Shown in pieces: positions 1 through 11,603 of a stretch of 64,000 nt of DNA. Below the pieces are notes generated by a model. The model had not been told where the DNA came from, did not search any database, and saw only the letters and a list, made by a program, of their open reading frames with translations. Position 1 is the first letter of the stretch, and each line of letters opens with the position of its first letter. This stretch comes from Thamnaconus septentrionalis (lineage: Eukaryota; Chordata; Actinopteri; Tetraodontiformes; Monacanthidae): NCBI GenBank assembly GCA_009823395.1, contig CM020513.1:20380001-20444000 (forward strand), written 5' to 3'. The translations under genes were made by a program, and so were the position numbers.

Positions 1-379
1 GTCCTCTTCCCTTCCCCTCTGACAGGCACATGCCTTGTTTCCCACCGCAGCATCACGACAGCCTCTTGAAATGCTTGCCAGTGAGAAACCTGTCTCCGGG
101 CAGTGAAGTGAATCAGGCGGTGTTGGTTCAGCGTGTGTTTTATGTGTTTTATGTTAATATTGGATATCATGCATGAAAATGCAAATCAGGTCATTCGCTG
201 CTCAGTCACAGCTCAGAGGAACAATTGAACCAATCACATTGCTGTTTGCGGACGATGTTGTTTAACCCCCGACGCACATCATCCTATCGATTCACATATG
301 CTATATTATCCTCGCATGACGTGACAAATGAAAATCGTTGAGTCTCTGGATTTGAACACCTCACTCTGCTTCCCGACAG
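1..379 (+). other. snrk: intron sequence upstream of the last snrk exon
   Basis: No coding sequence is visible. The stretch is AT-rich and ends in a pyrimidine-rich tract and AG at 378-379, immediately before the open snrk exon. It is read as the 3' part of an snrk intron because the downstream exon opens in the middle of a kinase domain. Confidence 0.7.
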
Positions 380-1391
380 CCTGATCTCCAGGATGCTCCA
401 GAAGGACCCGTCCAGCCGCGCCTCCCTGGAGGAGATCCAGGCCCACGGCTGGCTGCAGGGGCTGAACGACGCCCTGCTCAGCCCGGAGGCCCCCCCGCAC
501 TGGCTGTCTGGGACCATGTCCCCCGGCTCGCCCCGCGCCGGCCTCCCGGAGTGCGGGGACCTGCTGGCGGCCAGGTCGGCCCCTCAGCAGCCTTTCCCGG
601 GACCGTGTCAGCCGGCCCTCAGCTTCACGCTCCGCCCTCCGGCCGTGGAGGAGCCCCCCGCTCCCAAGAGCCTGCCCGCGCTGCAGCAGATCTGCGAGGA
701 GGAAGAGGAGGAGGTGGATGAGGATGAGGAGGAGGAGGAGGAGGAGGTGGAGGTGAACATGGACGTGAGTTTGGGGACGGAAGCTGCAGTGGTGTTGGAG
801 GTTGATGGGGTCACGAGCGATGGAGGGGAGGAGCCACCAGCGGGGTTGATGGAAATCATGGAGGAGGAGGAGGAGGAAGAAGAAACAGGAAGTGAAGACG
901 GCGAGGATGTGATTTCAGATCAGCCAATCAGTCACAGGCCTCGGTGCTGTCAGCTGCTGTCGCAGTCCTCCGGTCAGGAGTCGGAACCCAACAACAACCA
1001 CACCCACAAACCCCCTCCAACCGAAGCCACGCCCCCAAAGAACACGGCTCCGCCCCCAAACACTGCTGCCCCGCCCCCTCCGACCACAACCGTGCTCGTC
1101 CCCGGCGACAGGGACCCTCCAAAGGCAGGAAGTGAAGGTGCTGGCGAGCAAAAAGCCGAGGCAGGCAGATTCCAAGCCCACAATGCACCTGGGGCCCGGG
1201 AGGAGACGGCGGCGGCGGTGGCGGTGGCGACCCCAAAGGTGGAGCGGGGGGGCAAGCGGCACAGCGTCAAGCTGCGGGAGAGACTCTTCCACTTCCCGCT
1301 GTGCGAGAAAGCTCTGGCCTTCAACCTGCCGTCGCACAACAAGCCCAAGATCCTGCCGCTGGCGCAGTACAACTGCTGCCACGTGCTGTGA
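380..1391 (+). CDS. snrk: SNF-related serine/threonine kinase (SNRK), last coding exon
   Basis: The exon follows an AG at 378-379 and starts with the last base of a split codon. It reads LISRMLQKDPSSRASLEEI, the final helix of an AMPK-related kinase domain, followed by HGWLQGL, so the upstream kinase exons lie outside the window. The tail is low complexity, with two glutamate-rich tracts (about 700-755 and 858-890) and a proline/threonine stretch. It ends in FPLCEKALAFNLPS...YNCCHVL. SNRK proteins end in a closely similar LPLCEK...CCHV block, which identifies the family. SNRK is an LKB1-activated kinase of the AMPK-related group. The tail is much shorter than in human SNRK, and the UBA-like segment that normally follows the kinase domain is not recognisable, so this may be a divergent fish paralogue. 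The stop is TGA at 1389-1391. The internal methionine at 393 is not a real start. Confidence 0.87.
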
Positions 1392-2070
1392 GCGGCGAGT
1401 GGCTAGCGGCTAGCGGCTAGCGGGACTGGTTCAGCAGCTAGCTGGTGACTGGATGCAGAGCAACATGCGGGGCCCCAGAAAAGTTCTTCTGCAGTTGCGG
1501 AGACTTTTTTTTGTTTTTAGGTCCGAGCGTTGCGAGAAGCCTGAAGTGGTGGCCGAGACCTCCTGAAGCACTAACGAGCGGTCTGGCCACCGCGCTAACA
1601 CTCCAGTTCTACACTGCGGCGGAAGCGGACGAGGTTTCACGGCACAGCAGTAGAACCGCATCAACCAAGACCTCGTTTTGGCGACAGTGGACCGACAGGA
1701 AGGAAGGAGGGAGGCGGAGTCTGGCACTGCAACACGTTCTTCTTGAATAAGCTACACTCTCTGTTTCTGTCTGTTTTTAAAAGGTGCCTGAAGAGTGTGC
1801 GCGTGCGTGTGTGTGAGTGAGCGAGCGAGTGAACGAGTGAGGCCACTTTGTCATTTAGATTATGACTGTTAAAAAAAAGATCAGCTTCAGCACTGAGAGT
1901 TTCATATGTTCCAACACGCACGCACACTACCGCGCTCAGAGGTTTGGACACACCCTCCGTAACGATCATGGTCTTTCTTTCACTTTCACTTTGACGACTA
2001 TTTGCCCTGTAAATTGACACGGAAGGCATCGAAATTATGAATGAACACGTGGAATTATGTAGTGAATAAA
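1392..2070 (+). other. snrk: snrk 3' UTR, likely
   Basis: This non-coding stretch follows the snrk stop. It begins with four tandem copies of a GCTAGCG-type heptamer (about 1400-1425). The first canonical AATAAA is at 2065-2070, a plausible polyadenylation signal. A second AATAAA at 2960-2965 could serve a longer isoform. No terminal-exon structure is visible beyond this. Confidence 0.5.
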
Positions 2071-4900
2071 TTAAAAAGCGTGAAGTAACTCACACATTTT
2101 AGATTTTAGATTCTTCAAAATAGCCACCCGACGTACAAAACCATATTTTAGAGTTTGTATTTACTACATAGTTCCATGTATCTCATACATTGATGTCTTC
2201 AGTATGCATCTGCAATGTAGAAAGTGGTAAAGATGAAGAGAAAGAAAAAAAAATTGCATGAAAAGGTGTGTCAAAACTTCTGACTAGTATCGTGTGTATG
2301 TGTGAATACATATATATATACATATATATATGTATAAATATATATATAAATCTCCTTTGAACCAGCTTCTGCTACAGAGTAGCATGCATTTCCTCTTCCC
2401 TTTGCACAACCTGCTTCTGGAAACGGTTTCCAAACCTTTTCCGTTTCAGCTCCGACGAAGAAAGACTGAGACTGTTGTACGACCAGGCTGTCTGACCTAA
2501 CGTGATTTGAAATGACACTGTGTAATATACGCTTGGCGAAATGACGCTCTGTTTTCTAAAACGCTATATAGTCTTATTGATAAGGTGACCTATCATGCTT
2601 TATTTATATATATGTATATATATATATATATATATACATATATATTATTCACCAGATCAGTAATCGGGTTGCAGGTCATCCACGTGTTCTCCAACTTTAA
2701 AAAGACACTTGAAGAATTCACCACAGTATCAAAGCTTAAGACCGTTTTTTTTTTTTTTCTCGACAGTGCCACTTATTGTTGTGTGGTTTTTTTTTTAGAT
2801 ACCAGCCATGAGGGTGATCATCAGACTCAGCGAGCTCCTTTTACGACGGTAGTAGTTTATTTCTGCTGTAATTGCGGGCCCCTCACTATCCACTCACTAT
2901 CGCTGGACGCTCGCTCCCTCTGCGCGTTGGTACCTGCAAAACTGAGCAGCTCAAACCAAAATAAAGATGAAGTAAATATAGGAAACATTTCTTTTTGTTA
3001 ACGTGGTGAGTAACTTCTTCAGCAGTCAGAGATACGGTTTTATTTTAGACTACAGCAGGTCCTCACTGTGTCGTTTTTAGTTTGGTTTTTTTTTGTTTGT
3101 TTTGTACAACTTGACAGGCATATTAGCTCTGAAGAGATATGTGACTCTGCATGTTATATAATCATAATATACCTCCATATGTCTTGGCTCCGACAGGACA
3201 TTGTTGTTGTGTAGCTGTAAAGTACCGTGGTTGGGCCCCGCTGAACAGTGAAGTGCACACGGTACCGGCCTCGTTCAAGCTGCTCTCTGGAACCGACGCC
3301 AAGGTCGGTCGGTCGGTCGGTTTATGCAGACCAAAATTTTCGGGTTCTACTCGCGTGGGTTCCTTTCTATATGGTGTTCTTAAACCACATAATGCCTCTT
3401 TGTTATTTCTCCGCATTCCCGTTTTGCACATTTTCTTTCTGTTCTCGTGAAGGACACTGGAGAAGGCCAAAAAGCTGGAGCACGGGCCCCACACGCTCCT
3501 CCTGTAGTGAAGCAAACACGGCGCAAACACTTTTTGACTGGATGCTCGCTGCCTCCAGTTTCACAGGATGTAACCAGTCAAATGTGATTACAACTTGCAC
3601 TCGCTTGTGTTTGCCGTGGAAGCATTACATCTGCTACATCTCACATTAGTTGTTCCTCGGCTCAATGCAGCCAAGTCTCTCAAAGCGTTTCTCTGTCGGA
3701 CGACCTGCATTGTAACTAGGATGACGTCTCTATGAAGCCATGAAGCTATTTTTTTTTTTTTTGCTCTATTTATTTATTAAAATGGATTTCATGGATAACA
3801 TTGGTGTGTGGAGTGTGCTTTGATGTTTTCTGCCTCCCCTCGCAACGCACACACTTGCACAAGTCAGAACCGCACACATCAGCGGTTAGCTGTAAAACTT
3901 TCCAAGTAGGAAAAAAAAACCCACAATAATTAACTGCCGATTTGAGACACAGTTCTGATGAATCCAAATCTAGTTTGAAGGCTAATCTCGACATAAAAGC
4001 TTGTGATGTTTTTAGCTAATGTGTTCCGCTACGTCTTCTCCAAAATGAAATGATGAATCCTTCAGGGCTACAAACAGAAGTTTCCATGACGTTACGCTTC
4101 AGTATTTGACTCACAAATAGGACATGCGTTGACTTAAGAGTCGACATTCTGTTGTTTATTTCGCCAAAAAAGTATTCAATGCTTACGGTCCTGAGCATAG
4201 TACCATTTTTATTCTCATGCCAATTGTTTGTGTTAAACATCTTATTTTGTAAAAACACTCTTTAGTCTGGATTCATGGTTTTTCTCAAACGACATCGCAA
4301 CCAAAGCGAAAGACATTACAGCATGGAAAGAGCTTTTGCAAAATCAAGACACAAACCACAAGATCTTTCTTTTTTTCTGTTTGTGAGTTTGTTTAATGTC
4401 ACGCAAGCAAATGGGAGATCGTCAGATGTTATGATCTGTGACAACACACACACACACACACGTGGTAATATTTTCTAATAAAAGATATCCATCTTCATCT
4501 ACACTAGCAGGCCTGCATCCACATTGCAAGAAAGTAAGTGGCTAAAGAAAAATGGTTAGGTCTGTAGTGCCCCCTGCTGGTTGAAATACGTGGAACCATC
4601 AAGCAGCAAAGCACTCTTGCGGTGGAAACCAAGTGAAATCGGCGAGCAGATCATCAAATCCACTTTATCAGTTGGCGAAATACCCCAAACCAATAGAAAC
4701 CCACTTTGCGTTTCGGTTTCACGCGCCACTTGAGACCACATGACCATTATTGGCATAATTGGATGCACTTATTTTCTCAGTCATTTTGTTCTTTAAAACA
4801 CAACAGTGACTTCTTTTTCTTTTTCTTTTTTGTATGCACTGAGTTGCTTAACAGGACGTTGCCGAACAGCCAACCAAAATCAAATAGCTCACTTGGCCTA

Positions 4901-5204
4901 ATGCCATGCAAGTCTATGGCGTCAACAGTCAACTTTGTCCTAGAGACATGGGGCCACTTGCAGGTTCATCGGGATCCCTCAAGACACAGCCATGTCAAAT
5001 TTGGGCCTTCTAGCCCATGAGGAACCCCAAAACCCTAACCCTAATTCCAGCAGCAACCCAAACCCTAACCCTAATTCCAGCCTTATCGCTAACCCTAATG
5101 CCATGCAAGTCTATGGGGTCAAAAGTCAACTTTGTCCTAGAGACATGGGGCCACTTGCAGGTTCATCGGGATCCCTCAAGACACAGCCACGTCAGATTTG
5201 GGGC
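4901..5204. repeat. tandem duplication, period 197 bp, with telomere-like AACCCTA units between the copies
   Basis: About 105 bases starting ATGCCATGCAAGTCTATGG at 4901 recur almost unchanged at 5098. The copies include the shared core ACATGGGGCCACTTGCAG. Between them lie short AACCCTAACCCTAATTCCAG units (about 5035-5095). A small tandem of CTTCCAG follows at 5208-5232. This is a satellite-like local duplication of unknown function. Confidence 0.85.
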
Positions 5205-6062
5205 TTCCAGCTTCCAGCTTCCAGCTTCCAGCCCCAAATTTAGGGGGGCATGAAAAATTTTCTTCCTCCAAGGTGGGGCGTGACAGAGAAACTGCTTTAT
5301 AGTGTCACGTTGCGTTGTTTAATGTGTTTTTTTCTTTTCCACCACTAGATGGCAACATAATATATTAATTGTGCACATTGCAGTATTTCTGTCTCACTAC
5401 ATCAAATCAAATTCCTCAAATACAATAAATTTGGGAGCATCTAAAATTGAGCAACAAAGAAACAAAAAAAACATAAGAGTGTTAGATTACCTGACTCTCA
5501 CAATAATAGGAAGACATTTACACTTACCTGAGGCAGACTCCCAAAGATGTATGAATACTTCATTTGAAAGCTTTACTTGACTGGCAAATGTATGTAAATA
5601 TGTCAGGAACATTTTTTTTAATCAGGTGTCACTAAAGCGAAATACAATGGAGGTGATTGTGCTGTTACACCAACACTCACCAATTACTCCAAACCGGAAG
5701 ATGTGAAGAACACAGTTTTGTTTTGTTTTCAAGTAGAGACTCTCATCTTTGATCCAGTGGTTTGCATGTGTTTACAAATTGTACATTATATACTGTAGTG
5801 GGTCTACAAAAATCTGTAAAAAACCTGGGAAATGCCTGGCAGGCAACTGAGGTCATTTCAAATACCTGGTGGTCAACGTTTTAATGTCTTTAATAATGCT
5901 ATTTGTGTAAACAACCTATAGCTTAAACTATAAGATCTAAAAAAAAAATTCAGTCCTCCGGGCCTAGCCAGGCAGGAGAGGACCAGTCAGTCACTTCGAT
6001 TTTATTTTGTTGTTGATTATTTTTTATTAGAACAGGTAGGCCTTTGCCATTTAATATTCTGC

Positions 6063-6137
<75 letters not shown>
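6063..6137. repeat. (CA)n microsatellite
   Basis: An uninterrupted CA dinucleotide run of about 37 units lies shortly upstream of pla2g15. The open frames across it, which encode Thr-His or Cys-Val repeats, are artefacts of the repeat. Confidence 0.97.
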
Positions 6138-6180
6138 CTTGCCCCCCTTCCCAGTTCTCAAAAAAATCATCCTATCTGCG

Positions 6181-6411
6181 CCCCGGGGTCGATTGTCTGA
6201 TTGATGAGATCAGCGATCGATTACTTTTGCCTTAACTGCTGAAGTTGTTAGCTCGGTATTCCGGAACCCGTGACTCTCGCCTTATCGACCGCTTTGGCGT
6301 GGCGTCAAGCCGTAGCATCAACAGAAGAATCTGGGGAGAAACCCTCAAAGTTCATTGCAGGTATAAACAAAGATGCAGCCATGAGCTGTTGGCAATGAGA
6401 GCTCGGGAGCT
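6181..6411 (+). promoter_or_regulatory. pla2g15: pla2g15 proximal promoter / 5' UTR with three upstream ATGs
   Basis: This is a locally CpG-richer stretch just upstream of the pla2g15 start. Three ATGs precede the main start: ATG at 6373 opens a 3-codon ORF (stop 6382-6384), ATG at 6381 a 5-codon ORF (stop 6396-6398), and ATG at 6395 a 12-codon ORF whose TAA at 6431-6433 lies inside the main coding sequence. The transcription start is not visible, so which of these are in the mRNA is inferred. Confidence 0.5.
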
Positions 6412-6918
6412 ATGGCGGCTTGTCACTGGGTAACCGCCTCTTCGACGCTGCTCCGTGTCGGTGTGTTGTTGTTGTTGTTGTCGGCTCGGAGCAGTGGAAG
6501 ACCGTCGGAGAAATGTGTCGGGGACAACTCCTGTCAACCGTCGAGACCTCCGGTGGTCCTCAGTGAGTACTTCTTTATTTTTATTTTATTTTTTTATTTT
6601 TTTTTAACCGTTTTTGCTACCTGAAGGCAACGCTTGCCGAATATTTTGTTTGAGTTATTGAACAGGCAAACATTGTGATACATCTACGGCAGCTAGGCCA
6701 AACTCCAGCCAAATTTAAGCAAACTTACACTGCTGTTTGTCCTTAAACATTACGTAAGTGAACCTTACACTAAAACCTGCTATTTTCAAATTGGTCTGTG
6801 ACCACTTTAAAATTCGGCGGACTAGTACACGTTCAATTTGTTTGTTTGCTTGTTTTTTTTCTTCTGTCAATTCAATTTTGTTCTGCTTGGTTGGCCATTC
6901 CATGTTTTCTTTCTTTCT

Positions 6919-6954
<36 letters not shown>

Positions 6955-9900
6955 TAAAATCAGAAAGCTGATAATGTAGACGTTGAAATTACCGTATGAA
7001 GAAAATTGACTCTCATGGAGCTTCCCATTCTTTATGTTGACATTTATTTGTTTTTATTTGTACGAACAACTTGCGAGTTTCTTGCGTCGGCTTGCGTCGG
7101 CTTGTTTCCTGTGATCTCTGACCCAGTTGGACACGAATTAATAAAAAAAAATATTAAATTAATATACATTAACATTTGGATTCATCTTTGATGTTATGTA
7201 CCACCGGGTGGAATACGTTTTCTTCTTTTGAGTTACTTGTAAAACAGTAGTGTGATGCCAGATTTAATACACAGATGTGACTCAATTTCCTGTAGTGTCG
7301 AAAAAGGAGGAGTGAAATGAATGATACATTTTAGAACGCCGTGTTCTCTGTTTTTGGATTTTATGGGCATTTCGTCGTCCGCGTTGACAGCCGTCCTACT
7401 AAAACCACTCGTGTCACATTCAGGTGCTGCCACGCTTCTTTAGTCCATTGTTCTTGCTGCTCACCACAGTTCCAGGTGATCTGGGGAACCAGCTGGAGGC
7501 AAAGCTGGACAAACCCAGTGTGGTCCATTACATCTGTTACAAGAAAACGGACACTTTCTTCACACTATGGCTCAACTTGGAGCTGCTGGTCCCTGTGGCC
7601 ATAGACTGCTGGATCGACAACATAAGGTATGGTTTGTTATTTTTCACAAGAGATGTTGAATTTCTGTTTACAAATGGCCACTTCACATTATAGAGGAAAC
7701 GGTTGAAAACATGCGGCTTCGGGATAACTAGATTGCAACCACATGGTTGAGTTTTTGCACACCGTTATCAACCTGTTTTGGTAGATTTGACCTTTGAGTT
7801 CATCATTTATCTAGATGTCGTCTTCTCTGAACAGATTGATCTGCGGTTTGTTTGGGTCTCTTTATCACGTCTCTTCCGTGTTTTGTTTTGTTTTTAAATT
7901 TTCAAGTCAATACATAGTGGTGATAAGTGGGGAAAGCCGTGCTCAGCAGTCATATGACCGTGTGGTCACATGATCGGACCTTGATGACCGGACGGCAAGG
8001 CTCGGCGCTTATAAAGCACACACAAAAATGTTTTATCGCCTGTACTTTGTCAATGATTTAAAGCCAACTGAAATATTGTGAATCGACATTTTGCAGTAAA
8101 TCAAGTTGATTTGATGAGACAGTAGTCACTCAGTCAAACAGGTCGATTGAGTGATATGATTGCTGAGCTGTTTGTGGAATCACTAACTCAGAAACTTAAA
8201 CTGGTGGGTGAATCGTGTGAGTCATCCGGCAGGTTTCCACAAGCTCAGGAGCATAACGGATGCAGTTCAGGTTTATTTGTGAGCCACATCTGTGAGTCAG
8301 CAGCTTTAGGCTCCCTTGAGTGAGACACTAGGCCTTCAGATTACAATTTAGATGGCAGTCCCTTCCTGTAAGTATTGCCTAAACCTGCAGAGAAGGAAAT
8401 TGTTGTAAAGCTGTAGCTCTTACACGTTTTATACATATTCACTTCCACTGACAAAGGGAGTTTTCATACACCCCACTTGGATTCATAAATCAAAATATAA
8501 AGTGTGGGCAGATTGTTGTTGAAATAAACAAAAAGTAAACATTTTAGACCATTGTAAAGTAACTGCACAGCTTGCGTTATTTCTTTTCTTGGTTAACTAC
8601 GACATGTTGACTCACGACCGAAAGAGAGAATAGAGTCGTTTCTCCACAGGTGGGGAAGTACTGCTGCAGAATATGGGAACTGGTTATCCTTCAAGGTGTT
8701 TTTTTTTTTGTTTTGTTTTTGTTTTTTTTAGTGCGTCTGCCGCACAGCCAACACTGAACTGTTTCTCCTCACGATCTGTGTAGGCTGATCTATGACCAAG
8801 TCTCACGTACCAGCTCAGCCCCACCAGGTGTCAACATCCGTGTCCCCGGGTTTGGCCAGACTTACTCTCTGGAGTATCTGGACCCAAGCAAACGCGATGT
8901 GGGTGAGTTCAAGCGATTGGGCAATTTGTCTTTGTTGTAGTGCAGTTAGTTCAAGACGACACGGGCCTCTTTTATTCAGTGAGGGTCTCAAAACAAACAG
9001 ACATTCGAGCAAAAGCCAAACAAAACACCCAAAAGAACTGTGAACAAATGCAAGATCCTCCACAGTGCACTTGCAACACGCTGAGAACCGTCAATGTTAA
9101 CATGATACTGTACGACTGTCTGTCTTCCAGGCTTGTATTTCTTCACCATAGTGCAGGCACTGGCTGAGTGGGGGTACACCAGGGATGACGATGTCAGAGG
9201 AGCCCCTTACGACTGGCGGAAAGCACCTAGTAAGCAGCCACACCCACACTGGTCCCTCATGATTATCCACCTGTTTTGCAACAACTCACATGTTTGTCAC
9301 ATGGGTTCGTTTTGTTTTCTCATTCTCAACAACAACAAACATGACCTGGCAGATGTAGCTGCTCCATCAATAATAATAATGATAATGATATGGTAAATGG
9401 TAAATGGACTGCACTTATATAGCGCTTTCCAGCACCTTCGCGGTACCCCAAAGCGCTTTATATATATAATGATAATGTAAGTGCATTTCTTTTACTTGCA
9501 AATTAGTCCAACCAAAAACAATCTATAATTTTTTTGCCTTTTTGCAACCAGTTTTGGCGGTTCCTGCTGGCCAAACCATAGAATGCAGAACAACCGGAAG
9601 CTGCGTCCATCTTTTTATATAGTCGGTATCTAAATATCATGAGTTACTGGGCCTTAATATTGAGACTATAGAAATTTCCCACCAGGTGTTATTTTTTTTC
9701 GAGTAGTCAACTCCTGTTGAAATCAATATATTGTGTATCAGAGGCAAACAAAGGCAAAACGTAGGAAACACAGGGAACGAGGCAAGTGGGGAACTTTATT
9801 CATTCATCTTTTCTCTCCCCACCACAGATGAGAACAAGGACTACTTTCTGGCGCTGCAGCACATGATTGAGGAGATGGCACACAAGGCTGGCGGGCCCGT

Positions 9901-11603
9901 GGTTCTCATTGCTCACAGCATGGGCAACATGTATACCTTGTACTTCCTCAACCAGCAGCCTCAAGCTTGGAAAGACCGTTACATCAAAGCTTTCATCTCC
10001 CTCGGAGCACCGTGGGGCGGCGTGGCCAAGACCCTCCGCGTGCTCGCCTCTGGTAAGAGCCGGAAGCTGTTAGGACTACTTTGTGGTTCCAACTGTCCAT
10101 CCGGAATTGTGAAAAGGAAAACGAAAGCTTAACGTGTGTGCCACACATACAAAAGATGTCATTAAAAATGGATGCGGTCGCGTCGAACATCCAACAGTTT
10201 CTCTCTCCAGCCTCCACAGCTTCTTCTAATTGAAAAGCTTGATTAAGCTTATCTTTGACCTGATCATCTGACCAGACTCTATTGATCAGTACATGATGCA
10301 CGTTATGTGAGTCTTAAAGCTCATACGTGGATTAAAGCAGAACTTCGATTAAAGCCAAGCCGTGCTTGCAGCAAGAGCCGCCAGATGAAACTCCCTGACA
10401 GTTTTACTTCTCTTGTCTGGAAAGGTTTGGGTTTGGGTTTGCTTTCAGTTCTTTGTACCAGTTTCTTTTCCCTGCACACAGGTGACAACAACCGCATCCC
10501 AGTGATCAGCTCTTTGAAGATTCGCGGCCAGCAGCGTACTGCCGTCTCCACCTCCTGGCTGCTTCCCTACGACCACACCTGGCCCAAAGATCAGGTCTGT
10601 GGTTGGTTTGTTATCTCCTCCCCACCCTTATCTGCCCTCCTTTTAGGGATAAAGGGCAAGAACAGCCACAATGGCTATTTCTTTAAATGTTGGACAAAGG
10701 CAAGATTGAGATTGAGATTTCTAAGAAGAAACAGCGACATCAAGTGGTTACATTTGGGATTGCAGCGCTCTTTCACTTGGTCCCCTGAAGGACTTCATAC
10801 CTTCCCTCTCCCCGCTTGCCAGTGAACTACGGTGGCCTGCGAGCACAAATCTGGATACCTCGTCCACCTTCTTCTTCGTTGGTTTATTGGAAGCGTTCAC
10901 TCTAAATATAAATACGCTGTCAGGCAGCTGGATTGTCCACACTGGGCTTCCTTACAAATATGGCAGTGCAAGATAACTAACAAGCTAACTGGGAGCAAGA
11001 CCCTTCTTCTTTGTATGTTCTCATATACATATAAAAAACGTTTTTAAGGGTAGGAAGACCAAATTACTTTTACTGAACTGTGAGTGTACACTCTTTGACT
11101 CGAACTCTTGAGTTACTCTCTCTAACTTTGCTTTAACGCTACCTGGAAAGAAACCAAATCAAACAAGTGAGGTTTCTCTTCCTGTCTAACTCCCCTTTTA
11201 GGTCCTCATCCAGACGCCTACCACCAACTACACAGTGTTGGACTACGAGAGGTTCTACAAGGACATTGGTTTCCAGGACGGCTGGTCCATGCGTCAGGAG
11301 ACGCAGCCGCTGGTCAACGAGCTCACGCCACCCGGCGTGGCCATGCACTGCTTGTACGGCAGCGGAGTCCTCACGTCGGAGGCCTTCCAGTACTCGGACA
11401 AGTTCCCGGACGTGGAGCCCACCGTGGTGAACGGCGACGGCGACGGCACCGTCAACCTCCGCAGCGCCAAGCAGTGCGGCCGCTGGGCGAAGCGGCAGAA
11501 ACAGCCCGTGTTCATGCTAGAGCTGCCGCAGAACGAGCACGTGGGCATGCTGCAGAATTACACCACAGTGACTTACATCAAGAAAGTGTTGTTCCCCCCC
11601 TGA
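6412..11603 (+). CDS. pla2g15: lysosomal phospholipase A2 group XV (LCAT-like lysophospholipase), complete, 7 exons
   Basis: Coding exons are 6412-6562, 7470-7626, 8784-8902, 9131-9229, 9828-10052, 10482-10594 and 11202-11603. All junctions are GT-AG and in phase, giving 421 aa (human about 412). A hydrophobic leader (leucine run, residues about 15-23) is a signal peptide. The alpha/beta-hydrolase core begins [15 protein letters not shown] and contains the nucleophile motif AHSMGN (Ser about 206), the acid motif GDGDGT (Asp about 367-369) and the catalytic His in NEH (about 401). The family acts in the lysosome as a calcium-independent phospholipase A2 and 1-O-acylceramide synthase (transacylase). 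It differs from LCAT in the close match to PLA2G15-specific blocks such as [14 protein letters not shown] and [27 protein letters not shown], read across exon joins. Start choice: the ATG at 6412 is directly followed by the leader. An AATAAA lies at 12106-12111. The gene is convergent with usb1. Confidence 0.96.
6906..6955. repeat. (TTTC)n microsatellite in pla2g15 intron 1
   Basis: A run of about twelve TTTC/CTTT units lies within the first pla2g15 intron. Confidence 0.9.
7627..8783 (+). other. pla2g15: pla2g15 intron 2
   Basis: This is an 1157-bp intron with a GT donor at 7627 and an AG acceptor at 8782-8783. I see no coding sequence or recognisable repeat in it, only T-rich runs around 8700-8730 before the acceptor. 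Confidence 0.85.
9391..9470. repeat. dispersed teleost repeat fragment in pla2g15 intron 4
   Basis: The stretch contains TGGTAAATGGACTGCACTTA, then TATAGCGCTTT and, 30 bases later, CAAAGCGCTTTATA. The pattern resembles a short interspersed repeat widespread in ray-finned fish genomes. The family name is not assigned. Confidence 0.6.
10703..11100 (+). mobile_element. MITE family A, copy 1 (in pla2g15 intron 6)
   Basis: It shares the blocks AAGAAACAGCGACATCAAGT, GTGAACTACGGTGGCCTGCG, ATACCTCGTCCACCTTCTTC and GGCAGCTGGATTGTCCACAC with copies at 30827 and 61696. The 5' end is eroded and the 3' terminal inverted repeat is not preserved. It carries no coding capacity. Confidence 0.8.

Larger units (their letters stand above)
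2071..6180. other. spacer between snrk and pla2g15, AT- and repeat-rich
   Basis: I see no conserved coding sequence. The stretch holds short (TA)n runs near 2310-2345 and 2605-2645, homopolymer runs, a 197-bp-period duplication at 4901-5204 and a long (CA)n tract at 6063-6137. The ORFs in it are short and lack family features or matching splice sites. Confidence 0.6.

Noticed and set aside
608..1382. Ser-rich and Val/Arg-rich minus-strand ORFs opposite snrk
   Set aside because: They are antisense to the GAG/GAA-rich acidic tracts and proline codons of the real exon.
393..1391. Methionine at 393 as a gene start
   Set aside because: The frame continues upstream to a proper splice acceptor, and the residues before it (LISR) belong to the kinase domain.
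4901..5232. Possible CRISPR-like or true telomeric array
   Set aside because: There are only two long repeats plus a few short AACCCTA units, with no regular spacers. The host is a eukaryote, and the telomere-like units are too few and not the vertebrate repeat.
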